Assembly (NCBI RefSeq): GCF_026810365.1
Contig: NZ_CP113948.1
Span: forward strand, 2,939,001-3,003,000
Source of the DNA: Flavobacterium praedii
Lineage (GTDB): Bacteria > Bacteroidota > Bacteroidia > Flavobacteriales > Flavobacteriaceae
Direction of reading: 5' to 3'
DNA: 64,000 nt
The notes beneath the pieces were generated by a model, which saw only the letters and a program-made list of their open reading frames with translations, did not search any database and was not told where the DNA came from. Below are positions 1 through 9,370 of the stretch, in pieces (position 1 is the stretch's first letter; each line of letters begins with the position of its first letter). Position numbers and translations under genes: made by a program.

Positions 1-52
1 AGGAAAGCAGTCAAAAAACTACTTCCCTTTTACACTTAACCAACTTAAAATC

Positions 53-1741
53 TTACCAGAAAATAGAATATAAAGCCACTAATAATCCAATTATAATCAT
101 CGACCCAACAGCAAAACCATTGGAAACCTTAAACATTTTGGTATCTATTTCAAGACCTTTTACTTTGAGTCCACGTTTATGGTCAATCCAACTGATAACC
201 ACCATCAACGCCACGCAAATTACAAACACAAAACCCATTCGGTCCAAAAACGGAATTTCATAGGCCATTGTTTTATCTTTTTGTTCCACCAAAGTAGCAA
301 ATCCATATTGACTTAGGAATTCTAAATTCATAAGCTGTGGCAAGAATTTAAAGAGCACCGACAATACAAAACCTCCTATCGTAGCAAACAAAGCTGCATT
401 CGAACTCGTTTTTTTCCAGAAAAAACCAAGAATAAACATTGCAAAAATTCCTGGACTAACAAATCCAGTATATTCTTGAATAAATTCAAAACCACCTTTT
501 TTGTCAATCCCCAAAAATGGAGCAATAATTACTGCCACAAGCATAGCTGCAAGAACCGTTATTTTACCAACTCGAACCAATTGTTTTTCTGTTGCATTGG
601 GTCTAATTTTTTTCTTGAAAATATCCAGTGTGAAAATTGTAGAAATACTATTTACTTTCCCTGCCAAGGAAGCTACAACAGCAGCAGTTAAAGCAGCAAA
701 AGACAATCCTTTTAATCCTACCGGCAATAAATTCAATAACACAGGATATGATTTATCTGGATTTAAAATTCCATCAGTACCCAACATTTCGGTTTGTAAT
801 CCACCTTTCATGTGAATAACATAAGCGGCAATACCTGGCAATACCACAATAATTGGCATTAACAGTTTTAAGAAAGCGGCAAACAGAATACCACTTCTTG
901 CTGTTTTTAAATCAGCACCCAAAGCCCTTTGTGTAATGTATTGGTTGCATCCCCAATAATTTAAATTTACAATCCACATCCCACCAAATAATACAGTAAG
1001 TCCTGGTAAACTTGGAAAACTAGGATTGTCTCTATTCAAAATCATTTTAAAGTGATCACCCGATTGGTCAAACATATAATTGAAACCTTGTACCATTCCG
1101 TGTTGTCCATTCAATTCGGCTACTTTATCCAATGCCAAATAAGTGGTTACCAATCCTCCAAAAATCAAGAAAACTACTTGAATAACATCCGTATATCCGA
1201 TAACTTTCATTCCGCCAAGTGCAATTACAATGGCAAAAAACGCTAAACCATACATGCACAAATCCAATTGAATTCCTGAAATTCCATTGATAGCCAAAGC
1301 ACCTAAATAAAGAATTGAAGTTAAATTAACAATCACATACAACAGCAACCAAAAGACAGCCATAATCATAGCTACATCACCATTATATCGTTCGCTCAAA
1401 AATTGAGGCATGGTATAAATTTTGTTTTTTAAGTAAACAGGAATAAAGAAAACGGCAACAATAATAAGGGTTAAAGCAGCCATCCACTCGTAAGTGGCAA
1501 TTGCCAGACCCATTTTGAATCCATTTCCGGACATCGCGATAAATTGCTCCGAAGAAATATTAGAAGCAATTAAAGATGTTCCGATCGCCCACCAGGTTAG
1601 TGAACCTTCGGCCAGAAAATAATCGTGTGAAGCCGAAACGGATTTTGTTTGCTTGCGTTTGTAAACATAATAGCCATATCCTGCTACTATAAAGAAATAC
1701 ACTAGAAAAACTAGGTAATCGTAAACTTGTAATGTGTTCAT
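53..1741 (-). CDS. Sodium/galactose symporter (SSS family, vSGLT-like)
   Basis: Inner-membrane sodium-coupled sugar symporter of 562 residues, probably importing galactose into the cytoplasm for the Leloir enzymes encoded just upstream. It is hydrophobic throughout, with about 14 membrane segments. The SSS signature is very close to the Vibrio galactose transporter vSGLT as I remember it: NISSEQF (N61, Q66), the sugar-binding YEW (Y84, E85), NLNYWGCNQYI, AFLKLLMP and FIQEYTG are all present. Known vSGLT biology puts galactose contacts at the equivalents of N61, Q66 and E85. It is the last gene of the lacZ-galK-galT-galE-symporter block, 67 bp after galE. Galactose as the substrate is inferred from these residues and the neighbourhood; glucose transport is not excluded. 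Confidence 0.9.
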   Translation of the reverse strand: MNTLQVYDYLVFLVYFFIVAGYGYYVYKRKQTKSVSASHDYFLAEGSLTWWAIGTSLIASNISSEQFIAMSGNGFKMGLAIATYEWMAALTLIIVAVFFIPVYLKNKIYTMPQFLSERYNGDVAMIMAVFWLLLYVIVNLTSILYLGALAINGISGIQLDLCMYGLAFFAIVIALGGMKVIGYTDVIQVVFLIFGGLVTTYLALDKVAELNGQHGMVQGFNYMFDQSGDHFKMILNRDNPSFPSLPGLTVLFGGMWIVNLNYWGCNQYITQRALGADLKTARSGILFAAFLKLLMPIIVVLPGIAAYVIHMKGGLQTEMLGTDGILNPDKSYPVLLNLLPVGLKGLSFAALTAAVVASLAGKVNSISTIFTLDIFKKKIRPNATEKQLVRVGKITVLAAMLVAVIIAPFLGIDKKGGFEFIQEYTGFVSPGIFAMFILGFFWKKTSSNAALFATIGGFVLSVLFKFLPQLMNLEFLSQYGFATLVEQKDKTMAYEIPFLDRMGFVFVICVALMVVISWIDHKRGLKVKGLEIDTKMFKVSNGFAVGSMIIIGLLVALYSIFW

Positions 1742-1808
1742 TGGTTAAAATTTATTAATTAATTGCAATTGTATATTCTAAATAAAAATCATTTTAAAGT
1801 AAATCTAA

Positions 1809-2825
1809 CTAACTTCGGATCTTTTGTTCCCATTTCCAGGCACTGTCCATGGCATCTTCTAGGGTCGAAACCGTTTTCCATCCTAAAACTGTATTGGCTT
1901 TATCAGTATTGGCATATGCCTCGGTTACATCGCCTTCTCTTCTATCAACAATTTTGTATGCTAATTTTTGACCACTTACTTTTTCAAATGCCGTAATCAC
2001 TTCCAATACAGAACTTCCAGTTCCGGTTCCTAAGTTGAAAATTTCAAGTGGTTCAGCATTTTTTTTGTTTAACAATCGTTGCAAAGCAATAACGTGGGCT
2101 TTCGCCAAATCGACTACGTGAATATAATCGCGAACACAAGTACCATCAACGGTTGGGTAATCATTTCCATAAACCGATAATTCGGCACGCAAACCCATTC
2201 CTGCTTGAGTAATAAACGGAACTAAATTTTGGGGTACTCCAATAGGCAATTCTCCAATTTCACCAGAAGGATGCGCACCGATTGGGTTGAAATAGCGAAG
2301 CAAAATAGCGTTGATACCGCTTACCTTTACGACATCAGAAATGATTTCTTCCCCTATTTGTTTGGTATTCCCATAAGGAGATAAGGCGGGTTGAATAGGA
2401 GTTGTTTCGGCAATTGGCATTACTTCGGCTTGACCGTAAACCGTACAAGAAGAACTGAAGATAAAGTGAGCTGCTGCCTTTTTTTCTAATTCCTGCAAAA
2501 TGTAAACCAATACGCCTAAGTTGTTTTCATAATATAACAACGGATTTTTCACACTTTCTCCAACTGCTTTGGATGCTGCAAAATGGATCACTCCCGCAAC
2601 ATCAATATGTTCCATAAAAAAACTTTCTACAGCTAATTTTTCTCTTAAATCGATTGCGGAAAAAATCGGTCTTTTACCAGTAATTCGTTCAATACCATCC
2701 AAAACTTCAATTGAAGAATTGGAAAGATTATCAATCACGACTACTTCGAAACCTTGATTTTGCAATTCGACAACGGTGTGTGACCCAATGAAACCTAAAC
2801 CGCCTGTTACTACTATCTTACTCAT
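1809..2825 (-). CDS. galE: UDP-glucose 4-epimerase
   Basis: Cytoplasmic NAD-dependent short-chain dehydrogenase/reductase (338 residues, normal length) that interconverts UDP-galactose and UDP-glucose, the last Leloir step. The NAD-binding Rossmann motif GGLGFIG is at residues 8-14. The catalytic SSSCTVYG segment lies near 124-131 and the YxxxK pair is Y151 and K155. The gene starts one base after the galT stop codon, so the two are almost certainly cotranscribed and perhaps translationally coupled. The symporter gene follows. Confidence 0.95.
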   Translation of the reverse strand: MSKIVVTGGLGFIGSHTVVELQNQGFEVVVIDNLSNSSIEVLDGIERITGKRPIFSAIDLREKLAVESFFMEHIDVAGVIHFAASKAVGESVKNPLLYYENNLGVLVYILQELEKKAAAHFIFSSSCTVYGQAEVMPIAETTPIQPALSPYGNTKQIGEEIISDVVKVSGINAILLRYFNPIGAHPSGEIGELPIGVPQNLVPFITQAGMGLRAELSVYGNDYPTVDGTCVRDYIHVVDLAKAHVIALQRLLNKKNAEPLEIFNLGTGTGSSVLEVITAFEKVSGQKLAYKIVDRREGDVTEAYANTDKANTVLGWKTVSTLEDAMDSAWKWEQKIRS

Positions 2826-2826
2826 A

Positions 2827-3876
2827 TTATTTGCTTTTATAATGAACTTCAGGTTGTGCTTTCAATACAGCAGCACTTTTCTCTGGAGTTATATCTCTTT
2901 GTGCTTCTCCCATCATTTCGTAACCAACCATAAATTTCTTTACCGAAGCCGAACGCAACAACGGTGGATAAAAATGCATGTGAAATTGCCATTCTGGATG
3001 ATCTTCTCCATCTGTTGGTGCTTGATGAATACCTGAAGAATACGGAAAAGAGATCTCGAAAAGATTATCGTATTTTATCGTTAATACTTTTAAAATAGAT
3101 GCATAAGCAGAAACTTCTTCAGAAGTGAACTCGGTGATTTTTGTGATATGGCGTTTGCTGATAATCATCGTTTCAAATGGCCAAATTGCCCAAAAAGGAA
3201 CCAAAGCCACGAAATGTTCATTCTCAATTACAATACGTTCTTGAAGTGCCAGTTCTTCTTTCAAATAATCCAACAAAAGATTGCTTTGGTTTTTATCGAA
3301 ATAAGCTTTCAGACTGTTTTGTGTTTTTTCTACTTGGGTTGGCAAAGAGGATTGCGCCCATATTTGTCCGTGCGGGTGCGGATTGCTGCATCCCATAACA
3401 CTTCCTTTGTTTTCAAAAATCTGAACGTGATTGATGTAGTCTACACTTCCTAAATCGGTATATTCTTTTTGCCAAGTTCTAATGATAGTCTCAATTGCTG
3501 GAAGTTCCATTTCTGGTAAAGTCAGATCGTGTCTTGGTGAGAAACAAACCACTCTGGCAATACCGCGTTCTGGTTTTGCCATGAAGAAAGTTGGTTTAAT
3601 CTCCTCTTCAAACAATATTGGTTCTTGCTTTACAGCAGCAAAATCGTTCTCAAAAACAAAACTCGATTCATACTTCGGATTCGTTTCACCATTAGCACGA
3701 ACATTCCCTGGACATAAATAACAGGTGTGGTCGTATTCCGGAAGTGTGTCGGTATGTATTTTTTCGTTTTGGCCTTGCCAAGGTCTTTTTGCTCTGTGTG
3801 GCGACACCAAAACCCATTCGTTTATTAATGGATTGAAACGTCTGTGCGGATCTTCGTTTATATCAAAATTTTTCAT
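2827..3876 (-). CDS. galT: Galactose-1-phosphate uridylyltransferase
   Basis: Cytoplasmic Leloir enzyme (349 residues from this start) that exchanges UMP between UDP-glucose and galactose-1-phosphate. The HPHGQ active-site motif is at 167-171 (nucleophilic His expected at H169) and the zinc-binding-type C52xxC55 is present. I chose the ATG at 3876 because the protein from there (MKNFDINEDPHRRFNPL) matches family N-termini. The reading frame stays open 18 codons further upstream, but that stretch is a Lys-rich translation of a poly-A/T tract. Order is galK, galT, galE. The galK-galT gap holds a large hairpin. Confidence 0.95.
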   Translation of the reverse strand: MKNFDINEDPHRRFNPLINEWVLVSPHRAKRPWQGQNEKIHTDTLPEYDHTCYLCPGNVRANGETNPKYESSFVFENDFAAVKQEPILFEEEIKPTFFMAKPERGIARVVCFSPRHDLTLPEMELPAIETIIRTWQKEYTDLGSVDYINHVQIFENKGSVMGCSNPHPHGQIWAQSSLPTQVEKTQNSLKAYFDKNQSNLLLDYLKEELALQERIVIENEHFVALVPFWAIWPFETMIISKRHITKITEFTSEEVSAYASILKVLTIKYDNLFEISFPYSSGIHQAPTDGEDHPEWQFHMHFYPPLLRSASVKKFMVGYEMMGEAQRDITPEKSAAVLKAQPEVHYKSK

Positions 3877-3925
3877 TTTATTTTTTTTATTTTTTTTACC
3901 GCAAAGCGATGCGGTACTTTTTTTT

Positions 3926-4005
3926 GCCACAAATTACACAAATTAGCACAAATTATTTTTTTTAGGGCTTTTGAAAAAATTTGTGTAATTTGTGTAATTT
4001 GTGGC
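3926..4005. repeat. Long inverted repeat between galK and galT
   Basis: Two arms of 28-29 nt (3926-3954 and 3978-4005) are reverse complements apart from a single inserted base, with a 23-nt loop. Each arm is built from the direct repeat ACACAAATT. The arms could form a long hairpin in the lac/gal transcript, acting as an attenuator, an RNA-stability element or a dispersed palindromic repeat. Function is not visible from sequence. Confidence 0.8.
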
Positions 4006-4031
4006 TTATTTTTTTTATAATTTATAGAGTT

Positions 4032-5204
4032 CTAAAGTACTGGCTCATATAATGATGTACCGTTCCCGATCTTTACATCATAAATTTTTAAATCAATATC
4101 AAAAGCTTCTTTATACAACTTTGTCAGTTTTTCTTTAATAGCTTCTTCTTCTCCTTTTTTGATCAAGTTAATCGTGCAACCACCAAAGCCGCCACCCATC
4201 AAACGAGAACCAATTACGGCATCCTCTTGTTTTAAAGTATCCACAATAAAATCCAGTTCCTCGCAGCTTACCAAATATTCTTTGGATAACCCTTCATGGG
4301 TTTCAAAAAGTAGTTTACCTAATGCTTCAATGTTTCCATTATCCAAAGCTTGGCAAGCAAGTGCTACACGATGAATTTCTAAAACAACATAATGACATCG
4401 ATCAAATACATTTGGTGCCATTTCTTCTTTTAATTGAAGTACATGACTTTCGGTACAATCTCTGAAACTAGTAATCTCAGGAAAATTACTTTTGATAATT
4501 GAAAGCCCTTCTTCACATTCTTCTCTTCTAGTATTATATGCCGAAGAAAACAAAGAATGTTTCACATTACTATCAAATAAAATCAGTGAATAATCATTAA
4601 AATCAGCGTTGTGGTATTCGTATTCTAATGTTTTGCAATCGATTTTAATCACTTTATTTTCTAAACCCATCACGCTCGAAAACTGATCCATTATTCCGCA
4701 ATTGATTCCAACCCAGTGTTCCGCTTTTTGTCCCATTAAAGCAATATCCACTTTAGGAATTGACAAATTGAACAATTCTTTGATTCCGAAAATAGTTCCA
4801 CATTCTAAAGCTGCCGATGAAGACAATCCTGATCCAACTGGAATATTACTGCTAAAAACACAATCGAAACCTTGAAAAGAAAGACCTTTATCCTGCAACT
4901 GTTTGATTACTCCCAAAATATAATTCGTCCAAACTACTTTGCTCAATGAAATGGTTTGAGTCAAATCGACTTCAAATTCTTCATTTAAGTCAATCGCAAC
5001 AATTTTGGATGTTTTTGAATTGTTTTTTGCAAAAGCGAAACAAATAATTTTGTCAATAGCTGCGGGCAAAACATACCCATCATTATAATCAATATGTTCT
5101 CCTATGATGTTAATTCGTCCTGGAGAAAGCACAATTTTTTCGGGAGCTTTACCAAATTTTTCCTGAAAAAATGCCGTCGTTTTTTTTATTAATAAATCGT
5201 TCAT
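4032..5204 (-). CDS. galK: Galactokinase
   Basis: Cytoplasmic GHMP-family kinase (390 residues) that phosphorylates galactose at C1 with ATP. The galactokinase signature GRINIIGEHIDYNDG is at 29-43, the ATP-binding IPVGSGLSSSAALE at 121-134 and the catalytic Asp is D173 in IMDQF. The third GHMP motif GGGFGG is near the C-terminus. The ATG at 5204 is preferred over an upstream in-frame ATG seven codons earlier, because the family begins close to MNDLL. It lies 87 bp after lacZ in the same direction, so it is probably in one transcript with lacZ and galTE. Confidence 0.95.
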   Translation of the reverse strand: MNDLLIKKTTAFFQEKFGKAPEKIVLSPGRINIIGEHIDYNDGYVLPAAIDKIICFAFAKNNSKTSKIVAIDLNEEFEVDLTQTISLSKVVWTNYILGVIKQLQDKGLSFQGFDCVFSSNIPVGSGLSSSAALECGTIFGIKELFNLSIPKVDIALMGQKAEHWVGINCGIMDQFSSVMGLENKVIKIDCKTLEYEYHNADFNDYSLILFDSNVKHSLFSSAYNTRREECEEGLSIIKSNFPEITSFRDCTESHVLQLKEEMAPNVFDRCHYVVLEIHRVALACQALDNGNIEALGKLLFETHEGLSKEYLVSCEELDFIVDTLKQEDAVIGSRLMGGGFGGCTINLIKKGEEEAIKEKLTKLYKEAFDIDLKIYDVKIGNGTSLYEPVL

Positions 5205-5219
5205 TATTTTGAATATTAT

Positions 5220-5254
5220 CCTCACCCCCAGCCCCTCTCTAAAGGAAAGGGGAG
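5220..5254. repeat. C/G-rich dispersed repeat in the lacZ-galK gap
   Basis: A GC-rich patch (CCCCCAGCCCCTCTCT then AAAGGAAAGGGG) stands out in an AT-rich gap and can fold as an imperfect CCCCT/AGGGG hairpin. A related C/G-rich patch occurs in the 5' end of bioA at 63797-63822, so it looks like a dispersed intergenic repeat rather than a terminator; it has no T-run. Confidence 0.5.
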
Positions 5255-5291
5255 TTTGTTCGGTTTAATTTATATTTACTCTTTGTGTTTT

Positions 5292-7718
5292 TTATTTCTC
5301 AGTTACCAGATTCAGTTTACCACTCTTCAGCCCATCACCGATTACTTCCAATTTGATATCGCCTGCATCAGTTCTCGATTTCACCAGTACAACCAATTTT
5401 CCGCTAAATAATTTCATCGTGTCTTTATGGAACATTTCGAGTGAAGTCGCATCTCCATTACAAGCGGCGCGGTACGTACCTGCTCCAGAAACTTTAAATT
5501 TCAACTGGTTTGTTGCTGTTGGGCAAGGAATTCCATTTTTATCGACTACAGATACAGTTACGAAAGATATATCTTCACCATTGGCCGTGATTGTTTTTCT
5601 GTCTGCATCCAAAACAATTTGGTACGGTTTGCCAGCGGTTCGGATTTCCTTTTCTTCAGCAACTTTGCCATTGTCATCATAAGCAACAACTTTTACCGTT
5701 CCCGGCTCATATTTTACATCCATCCACATCAAACGGTAGCGATTCTGTGGGGAGTTTTTGTTTTTTGTCTGAACTCCCATGCTTTTGCCATTGATAAAAA
5801 GTTCGGCACTGTTGTAACTGGTGTACACAAAAACAGGAGTTGTTTGTCCTTCACGACCTTCCCAATTCCAATGAGGTAAGATGTGTAGCGTAGTTGCCTT
5901 GGTGTTCCAACGGCTTCGGTACAAATAATAACGGTCTTTCGGTAAGCCTGCTAAATCGTTAATTCCGAAATACGAACTGCGAGACGGCCAGCTTTCGTCA
6001 TAAGGTGTAGGCTCACCCAAATAATCAAATCCTGTCCAAACAAATTCACCAATTACCCAAGGTTTATCATCTTGAAGCACAAAATCTTCATCGGGAACAT
6101 TGGACCAACTACAGGCTTCCAAATCATACGATGAAGATTGAAAGTCTGGATATTGCTTCATTTTTTCTTGTACTACAGGAAATTTGTAAATCCCTCTGGA
6201 GCTCACTGTTGAAGCGGTTTCGGAACCTAAAATAAATCCTTGTGGAAATTTTTTGAATGCCTCATCATACAAATGGACGCGATAATTGAGTCCTGGAATA
6301 TCCAACAAAGCTCCAAAACCAGATTCCATCGTCGCTTTCACTTGATCCATTCCTACGGTTACAGGACGTGTTGGGTCTTCTCTATGAAAAATCTCCTGCA
6401 ACCATTTGGCACGTTTTACACCCGCTTCTCCCCATTGATCTGGCACTTCATTTCCTGAGCTCCACATCACAATAGAAGGATGATTTCGTGTGGCTTGCAC
6501 CAAATTCACAATGTCTTTTTCGGCATATTCGTCAAAAAAGCGGTGGTAGCCGTTTTCTACTTTTGGTAAAACCCATTCGTCGAAACTCTCTGCCAAAAAC
6601 AAAAAGCCCATTTCGTCAGCCAACTCCAATTGTTCGAAAGAAGGCATATTGTGCGAACTACGAATAGCATTGCATCCCATATCTTTTAAAATGGTCAACT
6701 GTCTGCGCAAAGCGGCTTTGTTTACCGCAGCACCTAGAGGTCCCAAATCGTGATGCAAGCAAACCCCTTTGAATTTGGTCACTTTCCCATTAAGACTAAA
6801 TCCTTTATTGGCTTCATATTTAATCTCTCGGATTCCAAATCGGGTGGCAACTTCATCTTTTAGTGCATTTCCAACATACAATTGAGAAACGGCTTTATAC
6901 AAATAAGGTGTTTCGGGACTCCACAGTTTAGGATTTTCTACTTTTACATTTTGGTCAAACTCTTGACCGAACGATATAGTCGACTCCTCTGAATTTACTT
7001 TTTGACCTTCGGCATCAAAAATAGTGGTTACCAAACGTGTATTTTCACCAGAAGCTTTGGTCTTAATATTGACTTTGGCCACGGCATCACTAATAAAAGG
7101 TGTCGTTATGAATTGCCCCCATTGGTCAATACTTTCATTGTTCTTAATAATAACACTTACTTTTCGGTACAAACCAGCTCCAGGATACCAGCGGGAAGCA
7201 AATTCTTTATTGGTTAATTTTACAGCTACAGTATTAGCGCCTTCTTGGATGAATTGAGAAACATCAAAATAAAAATAACTATAACCATACGCCCATTCTC
7301 CCACTTTTTTCCCATTCAAATACACTTGAGGTTCGCTCATAGCGCCTTCAAAAAGCAATAATATCTTTTTCCCTTTGGCTTCTTTAGGCAAAGTAAAAGT
7401 ATTGCGATACCAAGCAGTGCCAATATGTGGTAAAGCTCCGGTTCTTCCCGTTTTTTCGGTCGCTACATTTTCACCATTCTGAACAATGGCAACTTTCTGT
7501 ATATCTACATTTTTATCAAAAGGGCCATAAATTGCCCAGTCATGTGGAACAGATACGTTTTCCCATTTCGAGTCGTTGAAATCTACTTTAGATGCTTCTT
7601 CAAAATCGCCTTTTTGAAATTTCCAATTGGCATCTAAAACTTTAACCTCACGTGTTTGAGACCATGTCAATTGTGTGAATGTTAAAAATAGAACGAGTAA
7701 ACATATCAATTTCTTCAT
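5292..7718 (-). CDS. Exported beta-galactosidase, glycoside hydrolase family 2
   Basis: Glycoside hydrolase of 808 residues that should release galactose from galacto-oligosaccharides in the periplasm. It begins with a signal peptide (MKKLICLLVLFLTFTQLTWS, cleavage near residue 20). The GH2 jelly-roll domain covers about 30-190, the Ig-like domain about 195-300 and the TIM barrel about 305-600. The acid/base is E424 in WSSGNE and the probable nucleophile is E500 in ILGSETAS, as in GH2 enzymes with DUF4982-type C-terminal domains. It heads the galK-galT-galE-symporter block. The first 30 codons lie inside a 383-bp tandem duplication. Galactosidase rather than another GH2 activity is inferred from context. 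Confidence 0.88.
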   Translation of the reverse strand: MKKLICLLVLFLTFTQLTWSQTREVKVLDANWKFQKGDFEEASKVDFNDSKWENVSVPHDWAIYGPFDKNVDIQKVAIVQNGENVATEKTGRTGALPHIGTAWYRNTFTLPKEAKGKKILLLFEGAMSEPQVYLNGKKVGEWAYGYSYFYFDVSQFIQEGANTVAVKLTNKEFASRWYPGAGLYRKVSVIIKNNESIDQWGQFITTPFISDAVAKVNIKTKASGENTRLVTTIFDAEGQKVNSEESTISFGQEFDQNVKVENPKLWSPETPYLYKAVSQLYVGNALKDEVATRFGIREIKYEANKGFSLNGKVTKFKGVCLHHDLGPLGAAVNKAALRRQLTILKDMGCNAIRSSHNMPSFEQLELADEMGFLFLAESFDEWVLPKVENGYHRFFDEYAEKDIVNLVQATRNHPSIVMWSSGNEVPDQWGEAGVKRAKWLQEIFHREDPTRPVTVGMDQVKATMESGFGALLDIPGLNYRVHLYDEAFKKFPQGFILGSETASTVSSRGIYKFPVVQEKMKQYPDFQSSSYDLEACSWSNVPDEDFVLQDDKPWVIGEFVWTGFDYLGEPTPYDESWPSRSSYFGINDLAGLPKDRYYLYRSRWNTKATTLHILPHWNWEGREGQTTPVFVYTSYNSAELFINGKSMGVQTKNKNSPQNRYRLMWMDVKYEPGTVKVVAYDDNGKVAEEKEIRTAGKPYQIVLDADRKTITANGEDISFVTVSVVDKNGIPCPTATNQLKFKVSGAGTYRAACNGDATSLEMFHKDTMKLFSGKLVVLVKSRTDAGDIKLEVIGDGLKSGKLNLVTEK

Positions 7719-8009
7719 TTTTAAACAGGTATAATTATTTAATATCTATACAATTCATTATAAACATATAAGTCATTTAAGTTAAAGTAAATTTGTTTGC
7801 CCAAATACTTATTAAAAGAGAATATAAGTTAAAACCTTTCTTTACAAGGCTAATAGCATTTGCTTAAATGAACTATTATTTTCACTTGCTTATAATCAAA
7901 TTAAGAGCTTATATGACTTATATGTTTCAACATTTTCGAATCAAAACTATTCTTTAAACGCATCCAATGCCATTGAAGGTTTCCCATCAGCTTTCCAGGC
8001 ACTCAATTG
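7627..8009. repeat. 383-bp tandem duplication, copy 1
   Basis: First copy of an exact-length direct tandem duplication (383 bp, only two substitutions against copy 2). It contains the functional lacZ 5' end, the lacZ upstream region and a copy of the 3' end of the GH53 gene. Inside it, a 15-bp inverted repeat (AAACATATAAGTCAT at 7762-7776, complement at 7913-7927) brackets the intergenic region. Confidence 0.95.
7947..8009 (-). pseudogene. Orphan 3' fragment of the GH53 galactanase gene
   Basis: Twenty codons plus stop, identical in protein sequence to the last 20 residues of the GH53 gene ending at 8330 (ending MALDAFKE). There is one silent base change. It is a by-product of the 383-bp tandem duplication and has no start codon of its own. 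Confidence 0.9.
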
Positions 8010-8101
8010 TTGGCATCTAAAACTTTAACCTCACGTGTTTGAGACCATGTCAATTGTGTGAATGTTAAAAATAGAACGAGTAAACATATCAATTTCTTCA
8101 T
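8003..8101 (-). pseudogene. Orphan 5' fragment of lacZ encoding a signal-peptide mini-ORF
   Basis: The duplicated lacZ start with the same upstream sequence. It reads the lacZ signal peptide and the first mature residues, then hits a TGA two codons past the duplication junction, giving a 32-residue peptide ending DANN. If the duplicated upstream region is active, it could produce a short exported peptide. Most simply it is a duplication remnant. Confidence 0.85.
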
Positions 8102-8392
8102 TTTTAAACAGGTATAATTATTTAATATCTATACAATTCATTATAAACATATAAGTCATTTAAGTTAAAGTAAATTTGTTTGCCCAAATACTTATTAAAA
8201 GAGAATATAAGTTAAAACCTTTCTTTGCAAGGCTAATAGCATTTGCTTAAATGAACTATTATTTTCACTTGCTTATAATCAAATTAAGAGCTTATATGAC
8301 TTATATGTTTCAACATTTTCGAATCAAAACTATTCTTTAAACGCATCCAAAGCCATTGAAGGTTTCCCATCAGCTTTCCAGGCACTCAATTG
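8010..8392. repeat. 383-bp tandem duplication, copy 2
   Basis: Second copy, directly abutting copy 1. It contains the truncated lacZ head, a second copy of the intergenic region and the genuine 3' end of the GH53 gene. The gene-free space between the GH53 stop (8330) and the lacZ start (7718) is therefore 611 bp instead of an ancestral 228 bp. No other gene is visible there. Confidence 0.95.
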
Positions 8393-9364
8393 ATATCCGC
8401 TCCAGCTTTTTTCGCCTTCTGGTTCCCAATAAATTACGCCTAAACCTTTGTTATTTGGCACTGCTTTTACTGCTTTTATAACGGCAACCAACATATCGTG
8501 AGTGTTTTGTTCCAAAGTGTAATCGCCACCAACCTCAACAATCATTACTTCTTTATTGTATCGAGCAGCCATATCGTTTAGATTATTTGCTAAATCTGCA
8601 ATGGTTGCTTTGTAATCACTTTTTATCCAATAGGGATAATAAGACAATCCGATCACATCATACTTAACATTATTAGCTTTCGCATTGTCAAAAAACCATC
8701 TAAATTTTTTGCTGTTATTACCTTCGTCTAAGTGAACAATTACTTTGATTTTGGAATCTATTTCCTTTGTTGCTTCATATCCTCTATTGAGTAATTGTGC
8801 TAATTGACTGAAGTTGTCCGTACTTCCTTCGGGCCATAACATACCACCAGGGATTTCATTTCCGATTTGTACCCATTCTGGCGTAATTCCAACCTCCTTA
8901 AGTGCTTTTAAAACATCTCTTGTGTGGAAATAAACATCGTTTAACAATTCTGAAAAAGTATGATTTTGCCATTCCAACGGTTTGGTTTGTTTGCTTGGAT
9001 CAGCCCATGAATCGCTATAATGAAAGTCAATCATAATGCGCATTCCCATGTTTTGCGCGCGAATAGCCATGGCTACTGTTTCTGTTGTGCTACAATGACC
9101 GCTTGCTTTATCATTTGATGGATTTACCCAAACTCGTAATCTTATGGTATTCATTCCACGATCTTTCAACAATTGCAAGCAATCTTTTTGGGATCCATTC
9201 GTATCATAAAATTTGTATCCCGTAGCTTCCATTTGAGGCAACCAACCCACATCAGCACCTTTTGCAAAAATATTTTCTTTAGGTTTTTGCGTTGTTTTAT
9301 TAGTAGTACAATACGTAAAACCCAAAACTAAAAGGATCCCTATTGAAAATAATATTTTTTTCAT
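8330..9364 (-). CDS. Arabinogalactan endo-beta-1,4-galactanase, GH53 (copy A)
   Basis: Endo-acting galactanase of 344 residues expected to cut beta-1,4-galactan, the side chain of pectic rhamnogalacturonan I. An N-terminal export signal (MKKILFSIGILLVLGFTYC) ends at C19; lipidation is possible but the -1 Tyr is not a standard lipobox residue. The GH53 barrel covers about 33-340, with acid/base E170 in QIGNE and nucleophile E277 in VMIVEVGG. It lies 6 bp after copy B and is the last gene of the galM-GH53-GH53 unit. The two paralogues differ greatly in sequence, so they may split long-chain and short-chain substrates; that is inference. Confidence 0.92.
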   Translation of the reverse strand: MKKILFSIGILLVLGFTYCTTNKTTQKPKENIFAKGADVGWLPQMEATGYKFYDTNGSQKDCLQLLKDRGMNTIRLRVWVNPSNDKASGHCSTTETVAMAIRAQNMGMRIMIDFHYSDSWADPSKQTKPLEWQNHTFSELLNDVYFHTRDVLKALKEVGITPEWVQIGNEIPGGMLWPEGSTDNFSQLAQLLNRGYEATKEIDSKIKVIVHLDEGNNSKKFRWFFDNAKANNVKYDVIGLSYYPYWIKSDYKATIADLANNLNDMAARYNKEVMIVEVGGDYTLEQNTHDMLVAVIKAVKAVPNNKGLGVIYWEPEGEKSWSGYQLSAWKADGKPSMALDAFKE

Positions 9365-9370
9365 TATCGT

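Noticed and set aside
1..52. Terminator after the symporter gene
   Set aside because: Only a weak GGAAG/CTTCC pairing is seen; the window edge prevents a judgement.
5205..5225. Longer galK start
   Set aside because: Seven extra codons; the conserved family N-terminus begins at the ATG at 5204.
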